A stretch of 64,000 bases of DNA from Cydia pomonella (GCF_033807575.1 NC_084722.1:2784832-2848831), one strand, 5' to 3'; positions 22,043 to 34,134 are shown, numbered from the stretch's first letter. The notes: a model not told the origin generated them from the letters alone. Numbers and translations are program-made.

Positions 22043-23195
22043 TTTTTGTAATAAGTTCATCGGGGTTAGCATCATCATTACTTTTAAAGTTAGAGTTAAT
22101 ATTATTTAAAAACAATGAATCTAAAATGTAATAAAACTAACTTAGCCTATGACTCGTTACATAAGTAACTAGCAGACAAAGGCAAAAATTAGGGGGCTGT
22201 CCCACCTTTATGAAACAACGCTCAAGATTCTATTAAATTAAAGATGAAAGTTTCCAAGATAGACTTGGTTGTAAATTGTTACATAAGTAAATTGTTTTAG
22301 TGATAGCTATAAGGAATTAATATATTGCCATCAAAACCTTGCCATTTAGGGCATGTTTGGGTTGTTTTTAAACACATTGTTTGCTCGGTTAATTTCAAGA
22401 AACTGTGACAGTGATTGGCACCCAAATTCCCAAAATTTTGTAGCTCCTGACTTATTTCTGTAGTTTTATCTAAAATAAAGTGTCTATGCCAACAAACTGA
22501 TGAAATTTATTTAGTTAAAACGACTTATCCGACACTAATTCACTAAGATAACGCCGAAAATGTGAGAAAATATGCTGAAAATTGCAATGAAAGTTTCACA
22601 TTTGCCTGTCGTTAGTGGTGGACATATGTCAGAAATTATGCTCCGCATGTGTTTGCTAACCCTGAATAATATATTTTTAAAACAATACTTAATAATCTTT
22701 GTACTTAATATAGTTAAAATTTAATAACAAAATGTATAGGTACTTCTTATTTGCCCACCCTGTCTAAGCAATTATTAGCAATTGTACAAAAGAGAAAGGG
22801 AATAGAGATCCGAAAATTTAATATTCATATCAAATTAAAATTATTACCTATTCAAATTAAATAAAAATAATGGTTACTCCTAATGTTGTCCTCCTACCGA
22901 TGTTTTTGAAGGAACCTTAGGACACTTTAGATACGATTTTGGATTTCCTTGACAGAAACCACATAGTAGCATGAAACTAAAGAATAGTAAGGTAACAACT
23001 GAAATGAAATAAAAACTAGACATGTTTCCGTGATTTTTTTAAGTTTTTGGTTGGACTTTATCCTTGTAAATTATAGGTCCTCAATCTTATTATGACATTT
23101 TTCCTTAATTAAAACGTGTAAAATTCAATATAAATTCTATTATTTCCCGTTCGCCCCCGCTTACAACATTTCAAATAGCTACACGAGTTTACCAC
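22043..23195. other. AT-rich interval, no gene seen
   Basis: No coding frame or structured repeat can be supported between the tandem pair and the start of the LINE at about 23.2 kb. Confidence 0.35.
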
Positions 23196-23199
23196 CGCC

Positions 23200-25130
23200 G
23201 ACCCGAATGCTGCATACCTACTTTTATGTAAGACAACAAACCCAAGCTATGTGTCTTTGAGGTTCAAGTTCTTCTCAGAGGCGGAATTGTATAACATAGT
23301 CACCAAAGGAGTAGCGTGTAAGAATACGTGTGACATATATGACATTTCAATAAAATTGCTAAAGATAAGCCTACCTACAATTTTATCACAACTAGTTTAT
23401 ATATTTAATTATTTAATAAAAACTGGAACATATCCTAGTATTCTGAAAAATGTAAAAGTAGTGCCTATATATAAAGGCAAAGGGAATAAAGACGACCTTC
23501 AAAGTTACAGGCCTATAAGTATTATCCCAGCAATTGCTAAACTTTTTGAATACGGCTTAGCAAACCGATTAAGATTGTTCCTAGAAAATTTCAGTTTATT
23601 AAGTGACAGACAATATGCTTATAGGAAAAATAAATCATGTTTAGACGTTATTCGTCAAGCCCTAAAAAATATATTGACAGCTAAGGAAAACCAATGTCAT
23701 GTCGCAATTATATTATGTGATATGACACGGGCATTCGACCTCTGTAATCATAATGTACTTGAAAAAAAATTCGAGCACATTGGTATCCGCGGCCCTGGTC
23801 TTAAGTTAATGCTGGACTTCCTGCGCCAGCGGCATCAATGCGTTGCTATAAATAATGGCCGCACTAAATCTGATAACGGGAATATTGATATCGGCGTGCC
23901 CCAAGGCTCGTCTTTAGCAAATTTGTGTTTTCTGATCCAGGTAAACGATTTACCTAAAATCGTAAATGGGGACATGTATATCTTTGCGGACGATGCCTGT
24001 GACATTATAACCGCCAGTGCAATTCCGTCTCTAGAGAACATTATAGCCTCAGAGATATTTAGGCTACAGAGGTGGTTTTCTGCAAATGGTTTAGTTTTAA
24101 ATCTACACAAAACCCAAGTGATGCACATAAGCCTAGGGGGTAGGCCCCCGCGCCCACTAAGTGTTAACGTGGATGGCCACGTCCTTCCTCAGGTACATAG
24201 CACTAAGTTTCTTGGCGTGACGTTAGACACGGCCTTGAAATGGAATGCCCATATTGATGTCGTGTGTGGCAAATTATCTGGTGCCTGTTTCGCACTGAGC
24301 AGGCTGGCGCGTATATTGCCGCACCAGCAACTAAGGGCTAGCTACTTCTCGCTGTTCCATTCGGTGATGTGCTATGGTCTAGAGTTCTGGGGCACGGCTG
24401 CGGAATGGCAGCGTGTATTCATTTTGCAGAAACGTGCAGTACGGATTATATCATATGCCCCACACGGAACACCCGCTAGGCAACTCTTCGTAAATAGTAA
24501 CATAATGACACTCACATCACAATACCTATTTTACATAATTAAATATATTAGAAGTAACATACACCTATTTCCAATAAAGACATTTAAAAGTTCACGGATT
24601 ACACAAAAACACAACAATATGTTGGACTCGACATGTTGTCGACTTGCGAAATCCAACAAAACGGTATATGTTGCGGGGCCAGGTATCTATAATAAACTAC
24701 CCGGCAACATAAAGAATATTGAAAATGACCTGATATTTTACAATCGATTAAAAAAATGGCTGACTACAAATGCCTTTTATGACATGTCAGAATATAATGA
24801 TTTGAATTTTAATTTAATTTAATTTATTGGATGTATGAATTGTGTTGATTATTAATATTTTATATTGTTATATTTTATATTATTTAATTTGATAATTTTG
24901 ACATGTCAGAATATTATAATAATAATTTAATTTAATTTATTGGATATTTGAATTGTTTTGATTATTTTTATACTGTTTTTATTTTACTGTAATTGAATTT
25001 GATTATTATTATTTATTATCTTAATTTGTACTCTTAATTGACATAGACCTAATTATATATTGTATTACCTTTTGACTTGTAAAATTTGCAATTTTATCAA
25101 TAAAGGAATATGAATATGAATATGAATACC
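23200..25130 (+). mobile_element. 5'-truncated non-LTR retrotransposon with reverse transcriptase frame
   Basis: An uninterrupted frame (523 codons from a GTG at 23251, open further upstream to about 23.2 kb) covers the RT: fingers/palm motif YRPISIIPAIAKLFE near residues 86-100, first catalytic Asp in CDMTRAFD near 157, VPQGSSLANLCF near 216, FADDA near 245-249, and the thumb LNLHKTQVM. The C-terminal part has the LHSV-CYGLEFWG and LQKRAVRII patterns and a final helix. The usual PQGS-LGPLLF motif is altered (LANLCF), so activity is doubtful. No endonuclease or ORF1 is present. The 3' UTR (24823-25130) ends in a GAATAT repeat (about 25106-25128) instead of plain poly-A, as in several arthropod LINE clades. 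Confidence 0.85.
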
Positions 25131-25532
25131 AACTTCGTAAATAACTTTAATTTTATTATCAAGTCTAAAATCATCACCAACTTCTACAAACTCCCTTAAA
25201 ACAACAAACTAATTCAAAGCCTTTAACTAAATTCAGTTTTGTATTTGCGTATTGTTGTTTATGTACATATTACGTTTATTTGTTTATGTATTTAATGCAA
25301 TTCAACACAGTTTCTCATACACTAATGTCCGACCGAAGGTTCGAATTCGGCTAAAAAACTGCTGGGATTTTCGACCGCACGATACTTACAACTGTCTACT
25401 TAATTTCAGATCGCGATCAGCTAGTTTCAATAATGATAAGTGATTTCTAATTAGTCTTTGTTAATAAATTCGTTTTCGATTGGACACTATCATACACTCC
25501 TCTGTAAAGGACCAATTACATCCGCACTTCCT

Positions 25533-25570
25533 GATATCGGGCCCGAAGTCAGTCCCGATATCGGGCCCGG
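25533..25570 (+). repeat. Direct repeat of GATATCGGGCCCG
   Basis: GATATCGGGCCCG occurs at 25533 and again at 25557, 24 bp apart, in an AT-rich neighbourhood. The GGGCCC cores are palindromic. No function is evident. Confidence 0.5.
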
Positions 25571-25703
25571 TAATCGTTTTCCGTTTCACGGAATATCAGC
25601 ACATCGTTAACAATATTAAAAAAGTAAAAATGGTTCATATGGAAAAATATCAAACATTGAACATTTTTGGCAATTAGAGATACTTAAACTAGCGCCTTTT
25701 GAG

Positions 25704-25849
25704 CTCCACACTAGCGTCTTTTGAGCGTCGGCGTCTAGTCAGCGCTATGAAAAATGGCGTCGCTGCGCAGTGGCGCCAACGTTGCGTCGAGCAGCAGCCA
25801 TAGAGTTAGACGGCGACGCTCGAGAGACGATAGTGTGAGGTGGCCCTTA
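25704..25849. mobile_element. Single-unit MITE related to the 21-kb minisatellite element
   Basis: The ends CCACACTAGCGTC and GACGATAGTGTGAGG are inverted, followed inward by GAGCGTCGGCGTCTAG and CGGCGACGCTCGAG. The core GTCAGCGCTATGAAAAATGG ... GTCGAGCAGCAGCCATAGAG occurs once. This is the presumed ancestral arrangement of the expanded element at 21014-21750. Confidence 0.7.
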
Positions 25850-27310
25850 ATATATGCAAGTATGTATATTTAACGGTCACAAACTCATAAAGTATGACCA
25901 TGAACCAACACAACAAATTAAAATCAAATAAACACCAAATTCAAGTTCAGAGCTTACCATTAATATTCAACACGCTCAACAAGTCAAGCGATACACCTTC
26001 GTATACCCCATCCCAAAAACCTTTGAATCTCAGTTCTATCATCAAGAGTATACAGTCGAATTTTGACTGTGTTGACTAAGTGTGATACGAGTTTTGAGAA
26101 GTTACAGCATTCCCAAAGCGTGAAATGTGTAGTTTGAGAAATGGAATCGTAAATGAGCGGTTTGCGTAGTTCGCACCAGTTCGCACCTACCTTAATGCAT
26201 TCAGTACTAACCGAAGGTACTTTGAACTGGAATGTCAAGTCATTTATCATGATTTCAATTAATTATCGTAGTTGGCAGCTATGGTTCGTAAGTAGCTTCG
26301 ATGAGAAAAAGTTCAATTTGTCTGTGTTTTTTGGCAAAAATTTCATTTTTGGTATAAGCTTATATCACTGACTGTACTTTTCTTTCCACGGGCAACTTTA
26401 TCACAGAGTTCCCTTAGCCACCTCCTGTCTCCTTCATCAGATCAGCTTCATGTCATCATAATATTGCATTATCATCCGATTTACTTAAGTGTGCGACATT
26501 TTAGCTTAATCGAAAGTGAGTTAAATTTAGCTTCCAAGAAGTGACTCACACTAATTAACATAACAGGGCAAGTTAATGAAGTTAAATAAAAGCTTTGTAA
26601 TAAAAAAAATTAAACCAGGAGAGGTCTTTCGAAAATTCACGGATAACTATTGAAGGCCAAACAGACACACAAGCGTTTGTATTTGTAGTATTGGGATCGA
26701 CAAATTCGTGTTGTACAGACAGCATTAAAAATAGCGGATCAAAAAACGCTTCATAAGTATCTATAACAGCTTAACAAAAACGGATTTCTTTAATATAGAA
26801 CTACTGAGACTGTAAAAGATATACTTCGGAACGTGAATTTTATAAATTTATCTATACTTGGAAAAGTTACCTGAGATGTCAGATACTTTTGGCGCGTTGT
26901 TTCATCCGCTACTATTGATGCTGACTGTACTTATAGCGTGATCAACTAAAACTATACCAATAAAATGTAAAGTTTTATGTCAAAGTACAAAGGTACCGAC
27001 GGTACTGTCTAACATTCGCGTCTGAAAAATTCATAGCATTGTCATCCTCACGTGCAACCAAGGACATTTGGCAAATTTTATGCGCATCTTTATTTAGGCG
27101 GTCCGGAATCGATCGAGTAACCCAGCATTGCACAAAAGCTTAAGTACAACCCCACTCCACAACCCATACGATGTTTGGCTCGCGGTGGCGTCTCAACATG
27201 CCACAACGATAAATTAACTTTTTACCGATACGAATACGGTACAACAGTCCACTGACGACGCTCGGAGAGCGCGCTTGCTTTCACCAGCTCTCACCCTAAC
27301 CTAACTCAAA
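25850..27310. other. Interval upstream of the 27-kb coding unit, no gene seen
   Basis: Mostly AT-rich with short non-coding frames. From about 27.0 kb the base composition becomes GC-richer and less repetitive, as expected of a promoter and 5' UTR for the plus-strand coding unit that follows. I could not fix a transcription start. Confidence 0.35.
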
Positions 27311-27493
27311 CTGGCCGCTAAAGAAAGGCCTGAAGTACCCTTCCGAGCCCAGAGCGTCAGCCTAGCTGAGCGACCCAAGTCTAACTATGCACGTACCGTT
27401 CGTAGTGCGGACACTAGACTTAGGTCTGACAAACAATTCTTCCCACATCGACCCCCATCCGTCGATAAAAAGAAACCAAAACCAACCAAAGTC

Positions 27494-28465
27494 ATGGTCA
27501 AACAACAAAAACGAAAAACCATCGAAAAAATCCCGTGCGCAATTTCTGTACAAACCCTCTCTATACCGATGAAATACGCTGACACCCATTCAACCTCCAC
27601 GCAAAACAGAATCGATAGTCACAACAAAACTAAGTCTTCTAATCCCCCTAAACAGGTCGGCGAGAAGAGGCTGTGTCAAACGATCGGCGGGAAAGAGACA
27701 GAGAACAAGCTGCTGGTGCAGATCAGCGAAGCCGAACAAGTGTCGGACTTTGAAAGGATTCTTAATTCTAATGCAATATTGTGTGAGCGCCGCGGACACG
27801 TGTGGCGCAGTGTCGCCGCGCCAACGCCTGCCTCAGCCCACCGCCCGCGATCTTCATACTCCCTCCGCGCTGTGAGCCAAGCCTACCACTACCTCTTCAG
27901 GCAGCACGAGGACTCCCTCCAGCCGCTCATCGATCACTACCGGCAGACTCTCGCCGCCGACAACGAAAGCTTAGGGAACAACTTAGACAACCTTAACGAC
28001 TTGCAAGAGTTCTACGAGGACGACCACACCTTGAAGAAGGAAATCGAAACCGCGACAGATCAATTTATCACAGAGGAAATCCAGGAGGAGCCGCGTGGAA
28101 AGCGCGGAAACTTTAATGTTAACTTGGCCGGTCTCATCGATCTTCACGTGACTGGGGAAGCGTGCTCGCCGGTGCCACACGAGATCGATCCGTTGCCGGA
28201 CGTCGACCGGGGGACCGACGACGAGGAGGAATGGCTCGCACTGAGCATGAGCGCGTCCGATGACCAACAGGAGAATCGCGACTCCGTCGACTGTCTGGCA
28301 CAAAACTTGAACAGCGTGAAGCTGAGCGATGCGAAAGTCCCTACGATAACGTTTAGTAACTGTTCAGACGGAGATAGAAGCGAGCTGCCGAATAATAAGG
28401 ACGTCGTCATCCATCTGGCCGTGCCCTCCATTGATTGCATTGATGAGACGCGCCCGCCGATGTGA
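27494..28465 (+). CDS. Unrecognised protein, 323 codons (first part of the 27-29 kb unit)
   Basis: A GC-rich ATG-initiated frame that I do not recognise. The N-terminal third is basic (KQQKRKT, RSSYSLRAV). A mixed helical middle follows (FERILNSNAI, YHYLFRQHEDSLQPLIDHYR). The C-terminal half is strongly acidic and Ser/Asp-rich (DRGTDDEEEWLALSMSASDD). No signal peptide, membrane segment or catalytic motif is evident; it looks like a largely disordered intracellular or nuclear protein. The frame is open upstream to about 27,304 without a Met, so an upstream exon ending near 27.32 kb is possible; ATG 27494 is the first in-frame Met. An upstream ATG at 27387 opens a 61-codon frame overlapping the start, which could lower translation. 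A second coding frame begins 62 nt after its stop. Confidence 0.6.
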   Translation: MVKQQKRKTIEKIPCAISVQTLSIPMKYADTHSTSTQNRIDSHNKTKSSNPPKQVGEKRLCQTIGGKETENKLLVQISEAEQVSDFERILNSNAILCERRGHVWRSVAAPTPASAHRPRSSYSLRAVSQAYHYLFRQHEDSLQPLIDHYRQTLAADNESLGNNLDNLNDLQEFYEDDHTLKKEIETATDQFITEEIQEEPRGKRGNFNVNLAGLIDLHVTGEACSPVPHEIDPLPDVDRGTDDEEEWLALSMSASDDQQENRDSVDCLAQNLNSVKLSDAKVPTITFSNCSDGDRSELPNNKDVVIHLAVPSIDCIDETRPPM

Positions 28466-28527
28466 CCTTAGCCCCGCTTGATTAAATCGTTGCCGACGCT
28501 CGCGCTCGCCGCGCGTTTCTATTAATC

Positions 28528-29040
28528 ATGATTGCGATAGAGTCCGAACAACCTATCAAAGAGGTGCCGAAGCCCGAGTCAACAGGCACGCAAAAAACGC
28601 TGACGCGATCGAGTGCCGTCAGCCAGAAGTCTGTGGAAATCATGGTTCATCCAGAAGGTTCCAATAATCCTCTACACAGGTCTAAACTCGCGCCCCAGCG
28701 TTCGACGTCTGAGACCCAGTCTTCAGGTAAAAAGATTCTAAATCTTCGAAAGACGAAGAACTCTTCTTTAGAGTCGACGATGAGTTTGCCGAATCAGAAG
28801 AGCTTAGAGAAGAAACAAGGAAGTCTTCGGCATCAGAAGTCGATCGTGGCGCATTCTGACATAACGTTGAGCACTCAGCCGTCGATGTCGGATGACCGGA
28901 AGGCGCTGAGAGAGGCGCTGTACCAGGGTATCTTCCACAGACACAGAAGGACAATTTTCGCCGTTGGCTCCTTCCTCAGGATGCTAAGAAGTAAAACGTC
29001 CAATTATGACTCTATAAGATCAGACTCTGACGAGATATAG
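28528..29040 (+). CDS. Unrecognised protein, 170 codons (second part of the 27-29 kb unit)
   Basis: An ATG-initiated frame of Ser/Lys/Gln-rich sequence (KSLEKKQGSLRHQKS, SSLESTMSLPNQ) closing with a helical basic segment (DDRKALREALYQGIFHRHRR, TIFAVGSFLRMLRS) and an acidic end (SIRSDSDEI). The structured C-terminus and the lack of stops suggest real coding. It is in a different frame from the 323-codon ORF just upstream. Its own frame has a stop (TAA about 28480) before the ATG, so it is either a second exon of the same gene, a downstream cistron, or separated by a frameshift. A branch-point-like TATTAAT and AG at about 28544-28546 would allow a short intron, but I found no convincing donor. 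A polyadenylation-like AATAAA occurs at about 29332. Confidence 0.5.
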   Translation: MIAIESEQPIKEVPKPESTGTQKTLTRSSAVSQKSVEIMVHPEGSNNPLHRSKLAPQRSTSETQSSGKKILNLRKTKNSSLESTMSLPNQKSLEKKQGSLRHQKSIVAHSDITLSTQPSMSDDRKALREALYQGIFHRHRRTIFAVGSFLRMLRSKTSNYDSIRSDSDEI

Positions 29041-29887
29041 CACCAGTAGTGGTCGTAGACTAGTGAACATTGGTGCCACGAACTAAGAACGCTTTTGTAA
29101 CCAGATTGGAGTTACTATGTTGATAGGGTACTTTGTAAGATTTTTATTTTGTATTAAAAAGTTCCTAATTATTTCTGTTGGTTTATAGTGATCCCGCTTG
29201 GAATCGTTAGGATTGTTGTTAAAGGATGAATTTCATAAGAATATACAGTTAAGATTCACTTTGACTGTTAATAGTTTAATTAATTCAATTGTGTAATGAG
29301 AATGAATTTCGTTACTCAATCGAATTCATTAAATAAAAACGAATTTAGCTCCTTAACTGTGTAGGGGTAACGTTTGAAATTCGTACTTAAACGGGTTTAT
29401 TTTGCTTATAATGGACTGAATTATTAATATTTAGCCTAGAAAGCAGACATGGAACTATGTGCATGACTAAAGTTTGCAGTCGGAGGTGCTTCGAGAAGTT
29501 GGTTTTCTAAGAAAATATTGCACAAGGGAAAATTCTGTTGAAACTTTAAAGTAACATTACAACGCCTGCATTATTCGTCATAAAAAACATAGAACTAAAC
29601 TACTTAAAACTTAAATGCTCTCAACTTGCAAAGAAAATAAAATACACTAGATTTTCTTTCGTTAAAACATCGACATAAAAAAACTTATTTTATTCGAGCG
29701 AAGAAAAGCTATTGAAGTACGACCGGTAAGGACCTCATTATTTGAATTGAATTGAATATACAATGTAAATTATATTTAATACGAGTAGTGTACTTGAATA
29801 CTGCCTTCATTCTAACAAGATTATTCAGCATCATTCAAGTTAGCTTTAAAATTGAATACTATTTCAATATTTTGTCACCCTACTTAC
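29041..29887. other. 3' UTR and AT-rich sequence after the 27-29 kb unit
   Basis: AT-rich sequence with AATAAA at about 29332, compatible with the end of the upstream transcript. No other gene is visible. Confidence 0.35.
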
Positions 29888-30180
29888 GTTATAACAAAGA
29901 AAATTTGAAATAGAGGTGTATTGTCAAAGAAAACTTTGTAGCCACAGTAAATTTACTGCCATCTTTCGATACATGACAGCGCTCGAAACGATGCCGCCAT
30001 AACTATGGTATAGACCATTAGATGGCTCTATTAGATGGCGTAACTTTTTGATATTTAACATATTTAACACATATCAGTGAAAGACTAAGGATCATGTGTC
30101 GAAAGATGGCAGTAAATTTACTGCGGCTACAAAGTTTACTTTGACAATCCACTTCTATTTCAAATTATCTTTGGTTATAA
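29888..30180. mobile_element. Palindromic MITE (TTTGAAATAGAGGTG family), copy 1
   Basis: The element 29895-30173 begins CAAAGAAAATTTGAAATAGA and ends TCTATTTCAAATTATCTTTG. The arms continue inward through TTGTCAAAG, TTTGTAGCC(A/G)CAGTAAATTTA and GCCATCTTTCGA. A 7-bp direct repeat GTTATAA flanks it (29888-29894 and 30174-30180). A second copy lies at 41036-41389. The duplication length fits hAT-like integration (8 bp, one base lost) but is not decisive. Confidence 0.7.
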
Positions 30181-31763
30181 TAACGTAACTTGGGTTATAA
30201 AAAAGTAAATTTTGTTATTTACTTTACATGACATATTATACAGCACTATTTGACTTTTCAAACAAAACAAAAAATGTCCTTTAATATGTGCTAATCTGTT
30301 TACATACATTTCATCAGTGACAGCTTGCATGCGTGGCGCACGCAATCCGCAAAAATGCAAAAACTTGACATGTCATGTCATTTCTCGTGACTAACACGCA
30401 ACTGTCACATGTCAACACATGAATCTCGATACAGTCAACAAGGACGTGTACACGCAAATATGTCGTTAGTAAAACTTGGTAGACTCAACGCGAAAAATAC
30501 GAGTCGAGTTTCTTTGGAAAAAAAGAAGTGCTCGAAAACGTGAACTAAGGGTACTTATAATATGATAGAATATATTGTAAAAATAGTACCCAAGTATAAA
30601 GGACTCATTTATCAACAATTTGATGGAATCCATTGTGTTACAAGAGTTATAGGTAACCATATAAATGTATGATTATTTTTCATAATACAAATATGTGTAA
30701 TTTAATAAGGTTACAAATGCATAGGTAAAAGTTCAATTTTTACTGCTTGATTTCAGTTCAGCAAAAACACTTTCCTGGTTAATAATTAGGGGTGAAAGGT
30801 GAAATATTGCCCTTGACACGCGATGGGAAGTGGGTTCGACGTTAACACTTCATTTGCGAGGTTTGTTTTGGTTTTTTAAGGTTATGCAGAATGCTAATTG
30901 GTTCAAGTAAACTTTTTTAACTTATTTTGGGTTAAGAACGTAAATCGTTTCTATTTGTGATTTCTCAATATATAACGTTCTGAGAGTTAGGTCATGCAAC
31001 CTAAAATAAAGAAAATGGTTCGGTGAGAAATAATTTTGTAAAAAAAAAACAGTATAAAAATACGATTGAAGAAGGAAATCTTTACAGAAATATCCCCGGC
31101 CTAAAAAACACTAACAACGGAATACAATACTGTTAGAAAAGTTATTTTGTCGTAGTCTCGTTTTTCTAAAGTCGAGATACCTACTTGATTTCAATTCATG
31201 TACGAGTACATGTTATGTATGTTTTATTAACGTGAATTACCCCGAATTATTTTTTATTTGCGTCGATACTTACAACAAACGGAGGTTTTTAGCGTAGCTA
31301 CAAAAACCCTGCTATGCGCTACGGCGTAGTACACGAAGCGTCGCTAATGTTACAAAAAATATATACCTAAGAAAACTAATTAATTAAGATACCTTTTCCA
31401 AACTAGCCTAACTAAAACTAGAAACGTCTCACAAGACATAAAGAAAACATGAGGTCATGCTTTTAGGATTTAACTTTAGATCATTTGATGTTATAAATAC
31501 GTACCTACAGTCCTACACACACTTAAGGGTAAATTATTAATTATTAATTTTCGTGTTTTAATTTAATAGATTTTTTATGTAACGATAATTATAATTTATC
31601 ACAAATATATTTGAGCATTTTGAGGTATCGCTGGAGCAATATCGTGGAGGCGGATCTGCGCGAACTTCGAGTTGACAATTCGAGAAGTCGCACAGGACCG
31701 AGAAAAGTGGCGCTGTCTTGTGTCGGAGGCCAAGTCTCATTTTGGGTCGCTGAGCCAACGGAG
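30181..31763. other. Interval without a recognisable gene
   Basis: Short frames only (60-75 codons), with no domain or splice context. No tandem or inverted structure stands out. Confidence 0.35.
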
Positions 31764-32012
31764 TAAAGCTGGCCATACACACTAGGGGTAGGGGTAGGGG
31801 TGTGTTGTATTATTTGTACTGTTTCTGTATTGAGGTGTGCAATAAAGTGTATTTGTATTGTATTGTATGCCTGCGCAGTTTTACCAATTGCATAGGTAAA
31901 ACGGCGCGTGTGTGGTATTCGACTGTGCAGTTTCCTATACAGCTTCGCCTGTGCAGTTGAACTGTACAGGCAAAACTGCGCAAGCATACCTTAGTGTGTA
32001 TGGCCAGCTTAA
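31764..32012. mobile_element. MITE with TAA target duplication (Harbinger-like)
   Basis: The element 31767-32009 begins AGCTGGCCATACACACTA and ends TAGTGTGTATGGCCAGCT, a perfect 18-bp TIR. TAA flanks both sides (31764-31766 and 32010-32012). The left TIR is followed by GGGGTA repeats; the interior has CTGCGCAGTTTTACC-type inverted blocks. A 132-codon minus-strand frame across it is a by-product. Confidence 0.75.
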
Positions 32013-32598
32013 GTAAGTAAGTAAGTATTTTTCGTTACACAATGTATGGAATCCCTTACTAAGTAAAATTAAATGCAGGGTTTACTAAGGAAAGATGACA
32101 TAAAGCATTACAAATAGAAACTACAAGTAAACATCGCTCAAGGTCGATCTCAAACGTGGTTAGATCATCGTTAGAAATATTTAATTGGTAATGTTACTTT
32201 AAAGTTCCACGATTACATAATAGGTATATTAAATAATATTGGTACTCTCGGTAGCAGATGTGGATAGAATAATTTGTGCAAATCGATTTGCGTCTTTATT
32301 GCAAAGATAACAAGGCTTCGATAAGGATCTGTCTGCTCGTTTGCCTCCTATATCATAAAATAATACGCTAAAATAAATTTGGTACTGATTGTATTGATTT
32401 TGATTACAGATTTGGAAAGTTTCCTAAATTTTGGATAATTTCATAAAAAAAAAATTACAAGAGATAGTCTGACCAGCGAATCGTGTGACAAAAAAATACC
32501 AAAATAATGCGGGAATTTTAGCACAAGCCGCACCTGGCCTCCTGAAATTAAATGACATCTTGAAACTGACAGCTTATTTGATAGGAAAATAAAAAATC

Positions 32599-33038
32599 GG
32601 TCAAGAGCATGTGTGTGGTCATGCTCAGTGCAGGGTTTCGTAGTTATTGTTCTGTCAGAACAGGCCATGTACATTTTACAAGTATAAGCAGCGCTTTGTA
32701 CGTCTTTTTTTCATATTTTTTGGGCGCATATTTTTTTCTTTCTGAGCGATTATTTCCTAAAATATTAACTTTATCAAAAAATGACCGTTGAAAACCCGTA
32801 TTCGTATTAAAATGCCTATCCAACGATACCCCACACTGTTGGATCAAAGCAACAAAAAAAAAATCTAAAAACTTTTCTTGAAAATTTTATTTTAAAGTTT
32901 TATTGCCATGCATGATTTATGTATCCATGCCAAATTGCAGCTTTCTAGCACTAACGATCACGGAGCAAAGCCTTGGATGGACGGACAGACGGACATGGCG
33001 AAATTATAAGGGTTTCTAGGTGACTACGCAACCCTAAA
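32599..33038. repeat. Dispersed repeat copy 2 (family of 6321-7020)
   Basis: Diverged and shorter than copy 1, but with the same order of blocks: TCAAGAGCATG, ATGCTCAGTG(C)AGGGTTTCGTAG, CCAACGATACCCCACACT, CTAGCACTAACGATCACGGA and GACGGACATGGCGAAATTAT. The GACA microsatellite is much shorter here. Confidence 0.65.
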
Positions 33039-33765
33039 AAATTGTCATAACTATAAAGAATTTCGAAAAATTGCTTGTGACACCACTCTCTAGTCAGCCT
33101 CAAAATGGTATAGATTTTTTAAAATGGAAAGTCTCAGTCTTAACATTATTAGAAGGTTACGAAGATTCCATGTGGAAATTATGCAAATTTGGGAAAAAAA
33201 ACCGACATCACACTATATTGAAAACGCATTCCGTCATTCTGGTTGTTTAACTTTAAAAAAACATAGTTACATTAAATGCACCTCCGATTTCGATGTTTTA
33301 AAAGGTTTTTGATGTAGTATACATACGTATATAAAGCGGTTATGTATATATCCAATATTTGGTATGTTATACAATTCCTTTGGGAAAGTGATGCTTCGAA
33401 AAATCGAATAGTGAGCTTATGTAGTTGACATTTTTATTAATTTGCTGATTACTTTGTGTCCTTGCATTTAGTCAAATAATTCGCGTAGAACATTCGCCAA
33501 TTGGCTAAAGTTAAAAATGTTATACTTAAGATTTTAATTCTCTAATATAAACTCTGACGAAAATTATAATATGACTAAGTTTCGTTACACAAAGGAGTCA
33601 TTTAAATTGTACCAGGCGAATTAAAGCTTTAAGTATGTACCTTTTTATTTTGGCCAAAATGTTCTTTGTCGATATTTTTGTAAATGTCGGACACGATTTT
33701 ACATGAAAGTAGTCATTTTAATAATAATGTACGTAATCAAATCCTGGTCGAAGTTAGTCGAGCGC

Positions 33766-34134
33766 ATTGTACGGGGTCTTCCGAATGTCGTCCACCCAAC
33801 GAGCCAACGGACGCCAGGCACTCCTTTCGTCTGAAAGCGGCCACCATTCCGTTAGCATTTTGGCCCACCTGCCATCACTCTGCCTGGCAACATGTCCCGC
33901 CCAGCTCCATTTTAATTTGGTAATGACGTGTCCGACGTCTTGCACCTTGGTGCGACGTCGGATCTCGACATTCCTCACTCGGTCTTGAAGTTTGATGCCG
34001 ATTCGGAAGACTGCGGGTCACTTCTGGATGAGATTGGCTCGGGACCGGGATAAGTGGCGTACTAGAAGAGAGGCCTATGCTCAGCAGAGGGAGATAAAAG
34101 GCTGATATGATGATTTATGATGATTGTACGGGGT
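33766..34134 (+). mobile_element. 5'-inverted (twin-primed) LINE insertion with 12-bp target duplication
   Basis: ATTGTACGGGGT is repeated exactly at 33766-33777 and 34123-34134. Inside, 33778-34000 is LINE coding sequence in minus orientation (VEIRRRTKVQDVGHVITKLK, WAGHVARQSDGRW, and near its left end RWVDDIRK). From 34001 to 34122 comes the following part of the same coding region in plus orientation (FWMRLARDRDKW, EAYAQQREIKG, stop, TGATGA-rich tail). ATTCGGAAG (Ile-Arg-Lys) is present at both break ends, so the sense part resumes where the inverted part stops. This is the signature of twin priming during reverse transcription. The motifs fit the C-terminus of an RTE-like LINE (inference). 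Confidence 0.8.

Noticed and set aside
27983..28440. Antisense frames of about 100 codons under the 27-kb coding unit
   Set aside because: They are shadows of the GC-rich plus-strand frame, with no independent start context.
31589..31987. 132-codon minus-strand frame
   Set aside because: It mostly crosses a Harbinger-like MITE with TAA duplications; the frame is a by-product of the MITE sequence.
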